64,000 nt of DNA from NCBI GenBank assembly GCA_038210245.1, contig JBBQWW010000002.1, positions 1-64,000 of the forward strand, given 5' to 3'. Shown piece after piece: positions 16,291-24,045 of this stretch. Below the pieces are notes generated by a model that did not search any database, was not told where the DNA came from, and worked only from the letters and a program-made list of their open reading frames with translations. A program made the position numbers and the translations under genes. Within the stretch, counting starts at the first letter, position 1. Each line of letters begins with the position of its first letter. Source of the stretch: Bog-756 sp038210245 (GTDB taxonomy: Bacteria; Actinomycetota; Acidimicrobiia; Acidimicrobiales; RAAP-2).

Positions 16291-17529
16291 TCAGTACCCG
16301 CCGCTGCAGCCGTGCTGGTCCGGGGCGGCGTTGGGATTGCCCCAGTACCGGACGGCGAAGGCCACGGCCACCCGGATCTGTTGTTCGGGCGTGGCGTAGG
16401 CGGCATTGCCCGGATAGCCGAAGGTGTTGAACTGGTTCCAGTTGGCGTGGCTGAAGCCCAGGCCGCCGCTGTACAGCGGGCCGTTCACGTTCCACAGGCC
16501 GCCCTCCTCGCAGATGTTGACGCGAAACCACGCCTGACGCTGGAAGTCGGTCACCCCGTCGGCGCCTACGTTGATGGCCGCCGACGGTGGGCTGTAGACG
16601 GTGCTGCCGGACAGCGAGCCGAAGAAGCCGGCACTGCCGTAGGCGAAGATCCCGCCGTCGGAGGCCACGGTGAGGTAGCCGCCATCGGTGGAGGTGATCC
16701 CGATCATGGGCTTGTTCAGGCGCAGCCCGCCGGCCGAGCCGTAGAAGGGGGCCCCACCGAAGTCGAAGATCCCGCCGTCGGCGCCCACCAGCCGGTAGCC
16801 GGAGCCGAGGGAGCTGATGCCCACCACGGGCTGACGCGAGGACGCTCCGCCGGCATAGGCAGCGTCGCCGAAGGCGAAGACCGCCCCGTTGGCCGCCGCC
16901 TCCCAGTAACCGTTGCCGTCAGCCGAGGTGGCCAGTCCCACGATGGCGTTGTTCGGGGACAGGCCGATGGCCGAGCCGTGGAACGTGGCGTCACCGAAGG
17001 CGAACACCCCACCGTCGGCACTGACCAACCAGTAGCCCCCACCGTCCGGGGTGGATTCGAGACCCACGATGGGCTTGTTCAGGTGGAGGGTGGCGGTGGA
17101 CCCGAAGTATGGGGCGTCGCCGAAGGCGAACACCCCGCCGTCGGCGCCCACCTCCCAGTACCCCAGGGCGTCTGGAGTGGACTGGATGTCCACGATGGGC
17201 TGGCTGAGATGGAGCGAGCCGGTGGAGCCGTAGAAGGTGGCCCCGCCAAAGGAGAACACCCCGCCGTCGGCGCCCACCAGCCAGTAGCCGGTGCCGTTGG
17301 GCAGGGCCGTGGCCGCCACGATGGGGGCGTTGAGGACCATGCCCGATCCGGTGGAGAGGCCGGCACCGGCCCGACCGATCTCGGCGAAGGCGCCACCCAC
17401 GGCAGCCAGCACGGCCAGTGCCGCCCCGGCGAGGGCGCCGGCCCGCAGTCGACGGGACCGGCGGGTGGAGGGGGATCGATGGGTGGTTCGGGGGGGATGG
17501 GTGCGGCGGGTAAAGGGGAATGCAGCCAT
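16291..17529 (-). CDS. Secreted six-repeat propeller-like protein with C-terminal Rpf/transglycosylase domain
   Basis: This 412-residue protein has a basic N-terminus and a hydrophobic segment (about 30-50) acting as signal or anchor. It then has six repeats of about 40-48 residues with the signature GYWxVGADGGVFxFGxAxFYGS (about 60-310). The last 90 residues carry an Rpf-like fold: FQRQAWFRVNICEEGGLWNV, then a Tyr-Ser-Gly-Gly-Leu-Gly-Phe run and a terminal helix TPEQQIRVAVAFAV. The Glu pair after Cys is the likely catalytic position of this lysozyme-like domain. It would bind and cut peptidoglycan outside the cell, in division or resuscitation. The repeat signature is widespread in Acidimicrobiia-type secreted proteins, which fits the proposed host. 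Confidence 0.85.
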   Translation of the reverse strand: MAAFPFTRRTHPPRTTHRSPSTRRSRRLRAGALAGAALAVLAAVGGAFAEIGRAGAGLSTGSGMVLNAPIVAATALPNGTGYWLVGADGGVFSFGGATFYGSTGSLHLSQPIVDIQSTPDALGYWEVGADGGVFAFGDAPYFGSTATLHLNKPIVGLESTPDGGGYWLVSADGGVFAFGDATFHGSAIGLSPNNAIVGLATSADGNGYWEAAANGAVFAFGDAAYAGGASSRQPVVGISSLGSGYRLVGADGGIFDFGGAPFYGSAGGLRLNKPMIGITSTDGGYLTVASDGGIFAYGSAGFFGSLSGSTVYSPPSAAINVGADGVTDFQRQAWFRVNICEEGGLWNVNGPLYSGGLGFSHANWNQFNTFGYPGNAAYATPEQQIRVAVAFAVRYWGNPNAAPDQHGCSGGY

Positions 17530-18024
17530 GGCGGGTGACCTTTCCTCGGTCGGTCAGGGTTCCGTCACTCGACGACGGCTCCCTGGCTCTCTTTTGGTTG
17601 GGTGGACCCCACGTCTGTGCATTCAGAGCCCCAGCCGAGCACCGGGAAGGGTGGTACGGCCTGGCTATAAGAGCCGGGTGTGCTAGCGGGTTGGTTTCGT
17701 CCGGGTGGTGAGTGTGGTGTGTGGTGCTCTCCTGATCGATTGGTCCGCGCCGAATGCCTGGGGCGATTCGAGGGGTACTCCCCACTGCCCGGGTGGGGGG
17801 CGGGCCAACTAGGGCGACCGCTATCCGACCCCCGGAATTTACCGGGCCGGTTCGGACTTGGGTAAATTCCGGCCCCCCACGGGTCACTGACTCCGGGACC
17901 CGGTCCGGCGCAAGATACCGCTATGACCTGGGAGTATGGGTCAACACCGGAACACCGCCCAGTGGCCGGCACCACCACGCAGAGTGGCCAGATGGGAATC
18001 TAGGCCCTCCCGAGCGGGCCGGGG
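17530..18024. other. Long intergenic region upstream of Rpf-like gene
   Basis: The 495-bp region lies between the TldE stop and the Rpf-like start, both on the minus strand, so it is the leader and promoter region of the secreted protein. A perfect 12-bp inverted repeat is at 17832-17872. Immediately upstream of the Rpf-like ATG is AAAGG-type ribosome binding sequence. Rpf genes in actinobacteria often have a c-di-AMP (ydaO) riboswitch. I could not trace its conserved blocks here with confidence. No convincing gene is present. Confidence 0.5.
17832..17872. repeat. Perfect 12-bp inverted repeat
   Basis: CCGGAATTTACC (17832-17843) and GGTAAATTCCGG (17861-17872) are exact reverse complements around a 17-nt loop. 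There is no T-run, so a simple intrinsic terminator is less likely than an operator or an RNA structure between the TldE and Rpf-like genes. Confidence 0.6.
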
Positions 18025-19455
18025 TCAGGTGGCCTGGCTGACCGAGCTCATGTTGAAGTCGGGCACCCGCACGGCCGGCATGGTGGTCCGGTTGAAGTAC
18101 TCGCCGTACTCCCGGCCCAGCGCCCGCACGGTGGATCCCACCTCGCTGGCCCGGGCCAGGAGGTCCACCGGGCTCTCGTTGAACCGGAAGTTGTTGGCCG
18201 CGCCCACCACCGTGCCGTCCTCCACCACGTAGACCCCGTCCCGGGTGAGCCCGGTGAGCAGCATGGTGGCCGGATCCACCTCACGGATGTACCAGAGGCA
18301 GGTGAGCAGCAGGCCGCGTTCGGTGCGGGCCACCATCTCCTCCACCGACCCGGACGCCCCGGGCACCTCGAGCGACAGGTTGCCGATGAACCCGGCCGGG
18401 TCCGTCCCCGAACGCCCCGCCCCGGCCCGGTGGTAGCGCAGCCGTTGGAGGCGCCCCCCGGTGATCCACCCGGTCGGGCCGAGGGGCAGCCCGTTGTCGA
18501 ACACGGACGTGTCGGCTGAGGAGGCCGTGGCGGTGAGGAACGGTGAGCACTCCAGCCCGACCCGACCCGGGTCGCTGCGCAGATCGAAGGGGACCGGGGA
18601 GAGCTGTTCACCCACCCGGGTGCCACCCCCCGGGCGCGAGAAGACGGTCCGGCCGTCCTCGGCGTTCCGCCCACTCAGCTCGTAGGCCAGGCCCACCATC
18701 AGGTCGCTGACCGCCTCGGGAGGCAGGAGCACCTCGTAACGGCCCGCCGGTCGGTCGAGCCGCCGGGCCGACCAGGCCAGCCGCCGGGCCAGCCGGGACT
18801 CGAGCTCCTCCACGGACACGTCGGCGAAGTCGGTGGTACCGGCCCCGGCCCAAGTGGAGCTGATGCCGTCGGCACTGCGGGCCACCAGGTGCAGGGCTCC
18901 TTGGGGTTGGGCATGGGCCAACCGGACCCCGGTCGAGGTACCCAGGTACTCGGTGGTCTGCCGGTGCTCGGCGAAGCCGGCCAGGAGGTGGTCGGCCCGC
19001 TCGGCGCGGGTGAACGCCGCCGACAGGTCGGCGAGCACGCCGGACAGGACCGACAGGTCCGTCGAGGCCCGGGGTTGGTGGAAGCGCGCCGCGGAGGCAG
19101 GGGACGGGTCGGCCTCGGTCGGCGTGGGCAGCGGACAGGCGTCATCGGCCGGCGGGGAGCCGGCGGCATCCTGTTCGGCCGCCCGTACCAGCTCGGCCAC
19201 GTCGACGTCGCCACCCCGCCGGGCCACGCCGGCGGCCATCCCCCCGTCCACCTGGCGCATGCTGATCACGGTCACCCGTCGGTCGCGGCGACTGCCGTTG
19301 GTCGTGGTGGTGTTGTTGGCCAACCGGACCTCGACCTCGCTGGTCTCCTCCACGATGACCACGCACTGGTCGCTCCCGGGCCCCGCGGCGGCCAGTGCCC
19401 CCTCCACCACGTCCTGGGCCGGAGGGAGCCCGGTGGATGGTCCCGGGCCGCTCAC
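18025..19455 (-). CDS. TldE/PmbA-type metalloprotease subunit
   Basis: This 476-residue protein matches the TldE (PmbA) half of the TldD/TldE heterodimer. The middle has GRYEVLLPPEAVSDLM and the C-terminal core has GNLSLEVPGASGSVEEMV, TGLTRDGVYVVEDGTVVGAANNFRFNESP. It lacks the HExxxH zinc motif, as expected for TldE; TldD supplies the active site. The pair degrades unfolded peptides and processes modified peptides such as microcins or RiPPs in characterised systems. GTG at 19455 overlaps the TldD stop by four bases. No RiPP precursor is obvious next to the pair. Confidence 0.9.
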   Translation of the reverse strand: MSGPGPSTGLPPAQDVVEGALAAAGPGSDQCVVIVEETSEVEVRLANNTTTTNGSRRDRRVTVISMRQVDGGMAAGVARRGGDVDVAELVRAAEQDAAGSPPADDACPLPTPTEADPSPASAARFHQPRASTDLSVLSGVLADLSAAFTRAERADHLLAGFAEHRQTTEYLGTSTGVRLAHAQPQGALHLVARSADGISSTWAGAGTTDFADVSVEELESRLARRLAWSARRLDRPAGRYEVLLPPEAVSDLMVGLAYELSGRNAEDGRTVFSRPGGGTRVGEQLSPVPFDLRSDPGRVGLECSPFLTATASSADTSVFDNGLPLGPTGWITGGRLQRLRYHRAGAGRSGTDPAGFIGNLSLEVPGASGSVEEMVARTERGLLLTCLWYIREVDPATMLLTGLTRDGVYVVEDGTVVGAANNFRFNESPVDLLARASEVGSTVRALGREYGEYFNRTTMPAVRVPDFNMSSVSQAT

Positions 19456-20957
19456 CGGCCCGACTCCTCCCGGGCGTTGAGCACCCGGACGTCTCGGACC
19501 AGCACCGCCGGACAGCCGTGGGAGACCGGGGCCACCTGGCCGGGTTGGCCCTTCCCGCAGTTGAACGCCCCGCCCAGCAGGTAGGTGGAACGACCCCCGA
19601 CCGCCTCCATCGACCCCCAGAACTCGGTGGTGGTGGCCTGGTAGGCCACGTCGCGCACCTGGCCGACCAGGCGGCCGCCCTCGATCCGGAAGAACCGCTG
19701 ACCGGTGAACTGGAAGTTGTACCGCTGCATGTCGATGGACCAGCTCTTGTCGCCCACGATGTAGAGGCCACGGTCCACCCCGCCGATGAGCGCCGCCGTG
19801 GTCGGGCCCTCGCCCTCGGCCGGCCGCAGCGAGACGTTGGCCATCCGCTGGATGGGAACGTGCAGGGGGGAGTCGGCGAAGGCGCAGCCGTTGGAGGGGC
19901 CCAGGCCGCTGGCGGCGGCGATGGACCGGTCCAGTTGGTAGCCGGCCAGCACCCCCTGCCGGATCAGGTCGAAGGACTGGCCCGGAACCCCCTCGTCGTC
20001 GATGGCCACGGTGGCCAGCCCGTGCGGAGTGGTCCGATCGCCGGTGACGTGCATCACCTCGGACCCGTAGCGAAGCGATCCCAGCTGGTCGAGGGTGGCG
20101 AACGACGTGCCGGCGTAGGCCGCCTCGTAGCCCATGGCCCGGTCCAGTTCGGTGGCGTGACCGATGGACTCGTGGATGGTGAGCCAGAGGTTGGTGGGGT
20201 CGACCACCAGGTCGTACTCCCCCGCCACGATGGAGGGGGCCCGGACCTTCTCGGCCAGCAGTTCGGGAATCGACTCCAGCTCGGCGTCCCAGTCCCACCC
20301 CTCGCCCAAGAGGTACTCCCACCCCCGGCCCGCCGGCGGGGCCACGGTGCGCATGGTCTCGAAGCCCCCGTCGGGATCGACGGCGAAGGCCTCCACGGTC
20401 GGGTGGACGCGGACCCGACGCTGGGTGGCCTCGGTGCCAGCCAAGTCGGCGTAGAACTTGTCCTCGGTCACGGCCAGGACATCGGCGGTGACGTGGTCGA
20501 CGGCCCCGGTGGCCAGCAGCCGGCCGCTCCACTCGGACAGCAGTCCCACCTTGTCGGACAGGAGAATTCCGACCGGATCGATGCCGTACTCCGATGACCA
20601 GGTGACCGCCCCGTGTCCCGGTTCGTCGGCCAGCTCGACGGGCCGGCCCCCGGCTCCGGCGATGGTGCGGGCCACCTGTACCGCCTCGTCGACCAGTGCG
20701 GCGGCCTGGTCGGGTCCGGCGGCCACCGTGGCGGCGAATCCCAGGGCCCCGTCGACCACCACCCGCACGCCCATCCCGAGCTCGACGTCCTCGGCCGCGC
20801 CCTCGAGCCGGGCGTCCCGCAGCCGTACCTGTTGGGAGCGGAGGTGCTCCACCCGCAGCTCGGCGTGAGCGCACCCGAGGGCCTGGGCCCGCGACAGGGC
20901 GGCATCGCGGACGGCAGCGAGTTGGTCGATGTCGAGCGGACCGTGCGGGGAAGCCAC
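19452..20957 (-). CDS. tldD: TldD-type zinc metalloprotease subunit
   Basis: This 501-residue protein has the TldD active-site motif HESIGHATELDRAMGYE, in which the HExxxH residues bind zinc, and the C-terminal conserved block GGRSTYLLGGAFNCGKGQP. It forms the catalytic half of the TldD/TldE heterodimer in the cytosol. The start at GTG 20957 is supported by TAGCCT followed by 7 nt on the minus strand, the leaderless arrangement seen elsewhere; TTG at 20960 is the in-frame alternative. The gene is divergent from cutA with only 49 bp between the start codons. Confidence 0.93.
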   Translation of the reverse strand: MASPHGPLDIDQLAAVRDAALSRAQALGCAHAELRVEHLRSQQVRLRDARLEGAAEDVELGMGVRVVVDGALGFAATVAAGPDQAAALVDEAVQVARTIAGAGGRPVELADEPGHGAVTWSSEYGIDPVGILLSDKVGLLSEWSGRLLATGAVDHVTADVLAVTEDKFYADLAGTEATQRRVRVHPTVEAFAVDPDGGFETMRTVAPPAGRGWEYLLGEGWDWDAELESIPELLAEKVRAPSIVAGEYDLVVDPTNLWLTIHESIGHATELDRAMGYEAAYAGTSFATLDQLGSLRYGSEVMHVTGDRTTPHGLATVAIDDEGVPGQSFDLIRQGVLAGYQLDRSIAAASGLGPSNGCAFADSPLHVPIQRMANVSLRPAEGEGPTTAALIGGVDRGLYIVGDKSWSIDMQRYNFQFTGQRFFRIEGGRLVGQVRDVAYQATTTEFWGSMEAVGGRSTYLLGGAFNCGKGQPGQVAPVSHGCPAVLVRDVRVLNAREESGR

Positions 20958-20964
20958 CAACGGC

Positions 20965-21000
20965 AGGCTAGACGCGCCGGAGTGGGGACGGACCTACCAT
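20965..21000. promoter_or_regulatory. Divergent leaderless promoters of tldD and cutA
   Basis: On the minus strand TAGCCT (20965-20970) is 7 nt before the TldD GTG. On the plus strand TACCAT (20995-21000) is 6 nt before the CutA GTG. The two -10 elements are 24 bp apart, so both genes are probably transcribed from this 49-bp gap without leaders. Confidence 0.5.
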
Positions 21001-21006
21001 CGGAAC

Positions 21007-21402
21007 GTGTCCGACCAGCCAACGCCACCGACCGAGGCGGACGGAATGTCCCACGTGCAGATCCAGTTCACCATTGACGATCCCGAGCGCGCCGACGCCA
21101 TCGTCGAGGAGCTGTTGGTGGCCCGGTGGGTGGCGTGTGGACAGCGCACCGGGCCGGTTGTGAGCCGCTACTGGTGGCAGGGATCCCTGGCGCGGGCCGA
21201 GGAGTGGCTGGTACTGCTCAAGACCCGTGCCGACCTGGCGCCGGAGGTGATCCGGGCGGTGGTGGCCGCCCATCCCTACGAGACGCCGGAAGTGGTGGCC
21301 CTCGGGGTGCGGGACGGTGCGCCCGGCTATCTGGCCTGGATCGACCAGGTCACCGGAGCGGCCGGTACCATCGGACCGAGTGGGGAGACGGAGGAACCAT
21401 GA
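21007..21402 (+). CDS. cutA: CutA-like divalent-cation tolerance protein
   Basis: This protein has 131 residues from GTG 21007 (118 from ATG 21046). It carries the CutA pattern: VQIQFTIDDPERADAIVEELLVARWVACGQ, the SRYWWQGSLARAEEWLVLLKT stretch, and AAHPYETPEVVALGV. The family forms stable trimers related to PII and is implicated in metal tolerance. Function here is inferred from the family only. The GTG at 21007 is preferred because TACCAT lies exactly 6 nt upstream; the conserved part begins near 21046. The stop overlaps the GH4 start (ATGA). Confidence 0.85.
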   Translation: MSDQPTPPTEADGMSHVQIQFTIDDPERADAIVEELLVARWVACGQRTGPVVSRYWWQGSLARAEEWLVLLKTRADLAPEVIRAVVAAHPYETPEVVALGVRDGAPGYLAWIDQVTGAAGTIGPSGETEEP

Positions 21403-22775
21403 GGGGTGACGCCACCGGCACGGACCGGGGACCGAGGATCTGTCTGATCGGTGCCGGTGGGATGTCCTTCGGTCCGGTGATGGTCCTCGACGCCATCAAC
21501 ACCCGCCGCACCCGCGGGGCCACCTTGGTGCTCCACGACGTCAGTGCCGAGCGCCTCGAGGTGGCCGTCCGCTTCGCCCACCGCATCAACGAGCGCAACG
21601 GCAGCCCCATCACCATCGAGGCCTCTACCGACCCGGCCGAGGCCATGGCCGGGGCCGATTTCTGCCTGACCAGTGCCGAGGTGGGCCGGTGGCCGCGCTG
21701 GATCGAGGACTACGAGATCCCCCGTCGCTACGGCGCCACCCAGATCACCGGCGAGAACGGTGGGCCCGGTGCCGTGTTCCACTCGCTCCGGTCCATCCGG
21801 ACCATGCTGGGCATCTGCGCCGACATCGAGCGGTACTGCCCCGACGCCTTCCTCATCAATCTGACCAATCCGTTGAGCCGGGTGACCCTGGCCATCAACA
21901 CGGCCACCTCGGTGCGCAACGTGAGCATGTGCCACGAGTTCGCCGGAGGCCTGGCCCGCATCGCCAGCCTGTTGCGGATCCCCAAGTCCAAGATCGAGGC
22001 CACGGCGTCGGGGATCAACCACTTCACGTTCTTCACCGAGATCCGCCGGTCCGATACCGGCGAGGACCTCTACCCCCGGCTCCGACGCCTGTGGCGCCGC
22101 CGGTACTTCGACTACCCGGCCCCGGTGACGACGGCCGCCCGACAGCTGGCCAAGGTCCCCCTGGTCCGGGTGGCGGTGGAGCAGATGTACGCCCCCCTGG
22201 TGTCCCACATGTTCCGTGAGTACGGACTGCTGCCCTGCTCGGTGGACAGCCACATCGGGGAGTACGTGCCGTTCGCCGAGCGGGTGGCCGGGTGGTACCC
22301 GGTCCCCGTCTACTTCCACCAGGGGATCGGGCACGCCATGGAGGGTCTGGTCACCCGGTACGGCAACGGTGAGTCCCGGGTGCCCATGCACCGTGCCGGC
22401 CGGTCGGCCGAGGAGGTCTTCCCCATCATCGGGTCCATGTGGACCGACCACCACCGCTCCCTGAACGCCGTCAACGTACCCAACCGGGGCTATGTACCCA
22501 ACCTGCCGGAGGGGGCCATCGTGGAGGTCCCGGCCACCGTGGACGGTGGCGGTGTCGCCCCCGTCACCGTCGGCCCCATACTCGAGCCCCTGGCCGAGTT
22601 CATGCGCACCCAGATCGAACTGCAGGAGCTGGTGGTCCGAGCTGCGGTGACCGGCGATCCCGAGCCGGCCTATGAAGCCCTCCGCCGAGACCCGCTCTCC
22701 CCGCCGGACGAGGCCTCATGCCGGACCATCTTCAACGAGCTGATGGCCGTCCAGGCCGAGGCGCTCCCCTTCTGA
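21399..22775 (+). CDS. Glycoside hydrolase family 4 (NAD- and Mn-dependent glucosidase/galactosidase)
   Basis: This 458-residue protein has the N-terminal NAD fold GAGGMSFGPV, the Asn-Pro substrate motif NLTNPLSR, the metal Cys in MCHEFAGG and the metal His in GINHFTFF. GH4 enzymes cleave alpha- or beta-glycosides by a redox-elimination mechanism needing NAD and Mn2+. The sequence looks closest to the alpha-glucosidase/alpha-galactosidase (MelA-like) branch. ATG overlaps the CutA stop by four bases, so the two are co-translated. No sugar transporter is adjacent. Its TGA is followed by two further TGA codons in 7-nt tandem repeats. Confidence 0.92.
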   Translation: MRGDATGTDRGPRICLIGAGGMSFGPVMVLDAINTRRTRGATLVLHDVSAERLEVAVRFAHRINERNGSPITIEASTDPAEAMAGADFCLTSAEVGRWPRWIEDYEIPRRYGATQITGENGGPGAVFHSLRSIRTMLGICADIERYCPDAFLINLTNPLSRVTLAINTATSVRNVSMCHEFAGGLARIASLLRIPKSKIEATASGINHFTFFTEIRRSDTGEDLYPRLRRLWRRRYFDYPAPVTTAARQLAKVPLVRVAVEQMYAPLVSHMFREYGLLPCSVDSHIGEYVPFAERVAGWYPVPVYFHQGIGHAMEGLVTRYGNGESRVPMHRAGRSAEEVFPIIGSMWTDHHRSLNAVNVPNRGYVPNLPEGAIVEVPATVDGGGVAPVTVGPILEPLAEFMRTQIELQELVVRAAVTGDPEPAYEALRRDPLSPPDEASCRTIFNELMAVQAEALPF

Positions 22776-22799
22776 GCCCTGAGCCCTGAGCCCGGTGGG

Positions 22800-23990
22800 T
22801 CAGGTGTCGGACCCGGTGGCCTGCTTCTCACCGGCGTGCTTCTCGAACGCCGTGGTCACCGCGGTGGTGGCCGCACCGATGAACTCCGGCCGGTTCTCCG
22901 CCGCCCAGTCCCGGCTGGCCGTCAGAGTGCGGGACGTCCCCTGGAATTCGGGGGCCACGTAGCGGGCGATGAGCTCGTAGGAGTGGCGGGTGGCCTGCGT
23001 GTCCGCCCACTCGTGCCCCATGAGCAGGAAGGTGCCGAACCCCTTGGACTGCTGGCGCAGGCGCTCCACCTGGTTGATGGCGTCCTCCACCGTGCCGATC
23101 ACGGCGAAGCCCGAAGCGTTGAGGGCGTCGACCAGCGTCTCGTGGTTGGTGGTGTCGGGGGCGAGAGGCAGGGCCGCCACCCGCTGGAAGTAGTCCACCC
23201 ACTGGTCGAGGCCGAAGGCCACGTCGGCGATGGCCTGCTCCTTGGTGTCGGCGATGTGCATGGGCCCCACCAGGCGCCACCTGCTGCGGTCGATGGTGGT
23301 GCCGAATTCGGCGGCCCGCTCCTCCATGACGTCCCAGTGGAGGCCCAGCACGTCGAACCCTCCGGCCGAGGTGGCGCCGATGGACAAGAGGCTGCACCCG
23401 AAGCGCCCGGCGGCCCGGGGGCCGGCCGGCGAGAGCTGGGCGGCCACGGCCACCTCGGGGAAGGGGCGCTGGAAGGGACGGAGCTGGAGCCGGGCGTCCC
23501 GCAGCGTGAACCAGTCGGTCTCCATGGTCACCGGCGCTTCGCCGGCCAGCAGGGCCAGGATGGCCTCCAGCGCCTCCTCCATCATGTCCCGCTGCCGCAC
23601 GGGGTCGATGCCCATCATGTAGGCGTCCGAGGGGAGGGCACCGGGCCCCACCCCGATCATGAGCCGCCCCCGGGTCAGGTGGTCGAGCAGCACCAGGCGG
23701 TCGGCCAGCATGAAGGGGTGGTGGTAGGGCAGGGACGACACCCCGGTGCCCAAGCGGATCTGCCCGGTCCGGGCCGCCGCGGCGGCGATGAACACCTCGG
23801 GGGAGGCGATGATCTCGAACCCGGCCGAGTGGTGCTCCCCGATCCACGCCTCGTCGAAGCCCAGGGCGTCGAGGTGCTCGATGAGCTGGAGGTCGCGCTC
23901 GAGGGCCAGGGTGGGGTTCTGACCCACCGGGTGGAAGGGGGCCAGGAAGATCCCGAACTTCAGGTGGTCGGTGGCGGCCAGGGTGGTCAT
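22800..23990 (-). CDS. Luciferase-like monooxygenase (LLM class)
   Basis: This 396-residue LLM protein begins with KFGIFLAPFHPVGQNPTLALERDL, has the EAWIGEHHS motif, GTGVSSLPYHHPFMLADR and GRLMIGVGPGALPSDA. These features are closer to bacterial luciferase or limonene monooxygenase-type flavin enzymes than to the F420 reductase-like protein at 12228-13217. It would use FMNH2 and oxygen with a separate reductase, or F420. It lies 55 bp after the zinc-less dehydrogenase gene on the same strand, suggesting an operon in oxidation of a terpenoid or cyclic ketone substrate. Confidence 0.9.
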   Translation of the reverse strand: MTTLAATDHLKFGIFLAPFHPVGQNPTLALERDLQLIEHLDALGFDEAWIGEHHSAGFEIIASPEVFIAAAAARTGQIRLGTGVSSLPYHHPFMLADRLVLLDHLTRGRLMIGVGPGALPSDAYMMGIDPVRQRDMMEEALEAILALLAGEAPVTMETDWFTLRDARLQLRPFQRPFPEVAVAAQLSPAGPRAAGRFGCSLLSIGATSAGGFDVLGLHWDVMEERAAEFGTTIDRSRWRLVGPMHIADTKEQAIADVAFGLDQWVDYFQRVAALPLAPDTTNHETLVDALNASGFAVIGTVEDAINQVERLRQQSKGFGTFLLMGHEWADTQATRHSYELIARYVAPEFQGTSRTLTASRDWAAENRPEFIGAATTAVTTAFEKHAGEKQATGSDT

Positions 23991-24045
23991 GCCGGTGCCT
24001 CGTCTCTGGTCGTGGTGCGGGTGGTCGCATCGGTGGGGGTCGGGG

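Noticed and set aside
17530..17700. Possible c-di-AMP (ydaO) riboswitch upstream of the Rpf-like gene
   Set aside because: The position would fit, but the conserved blocks of the riboswitch could not be traced in the reverse complement, so it is not called.
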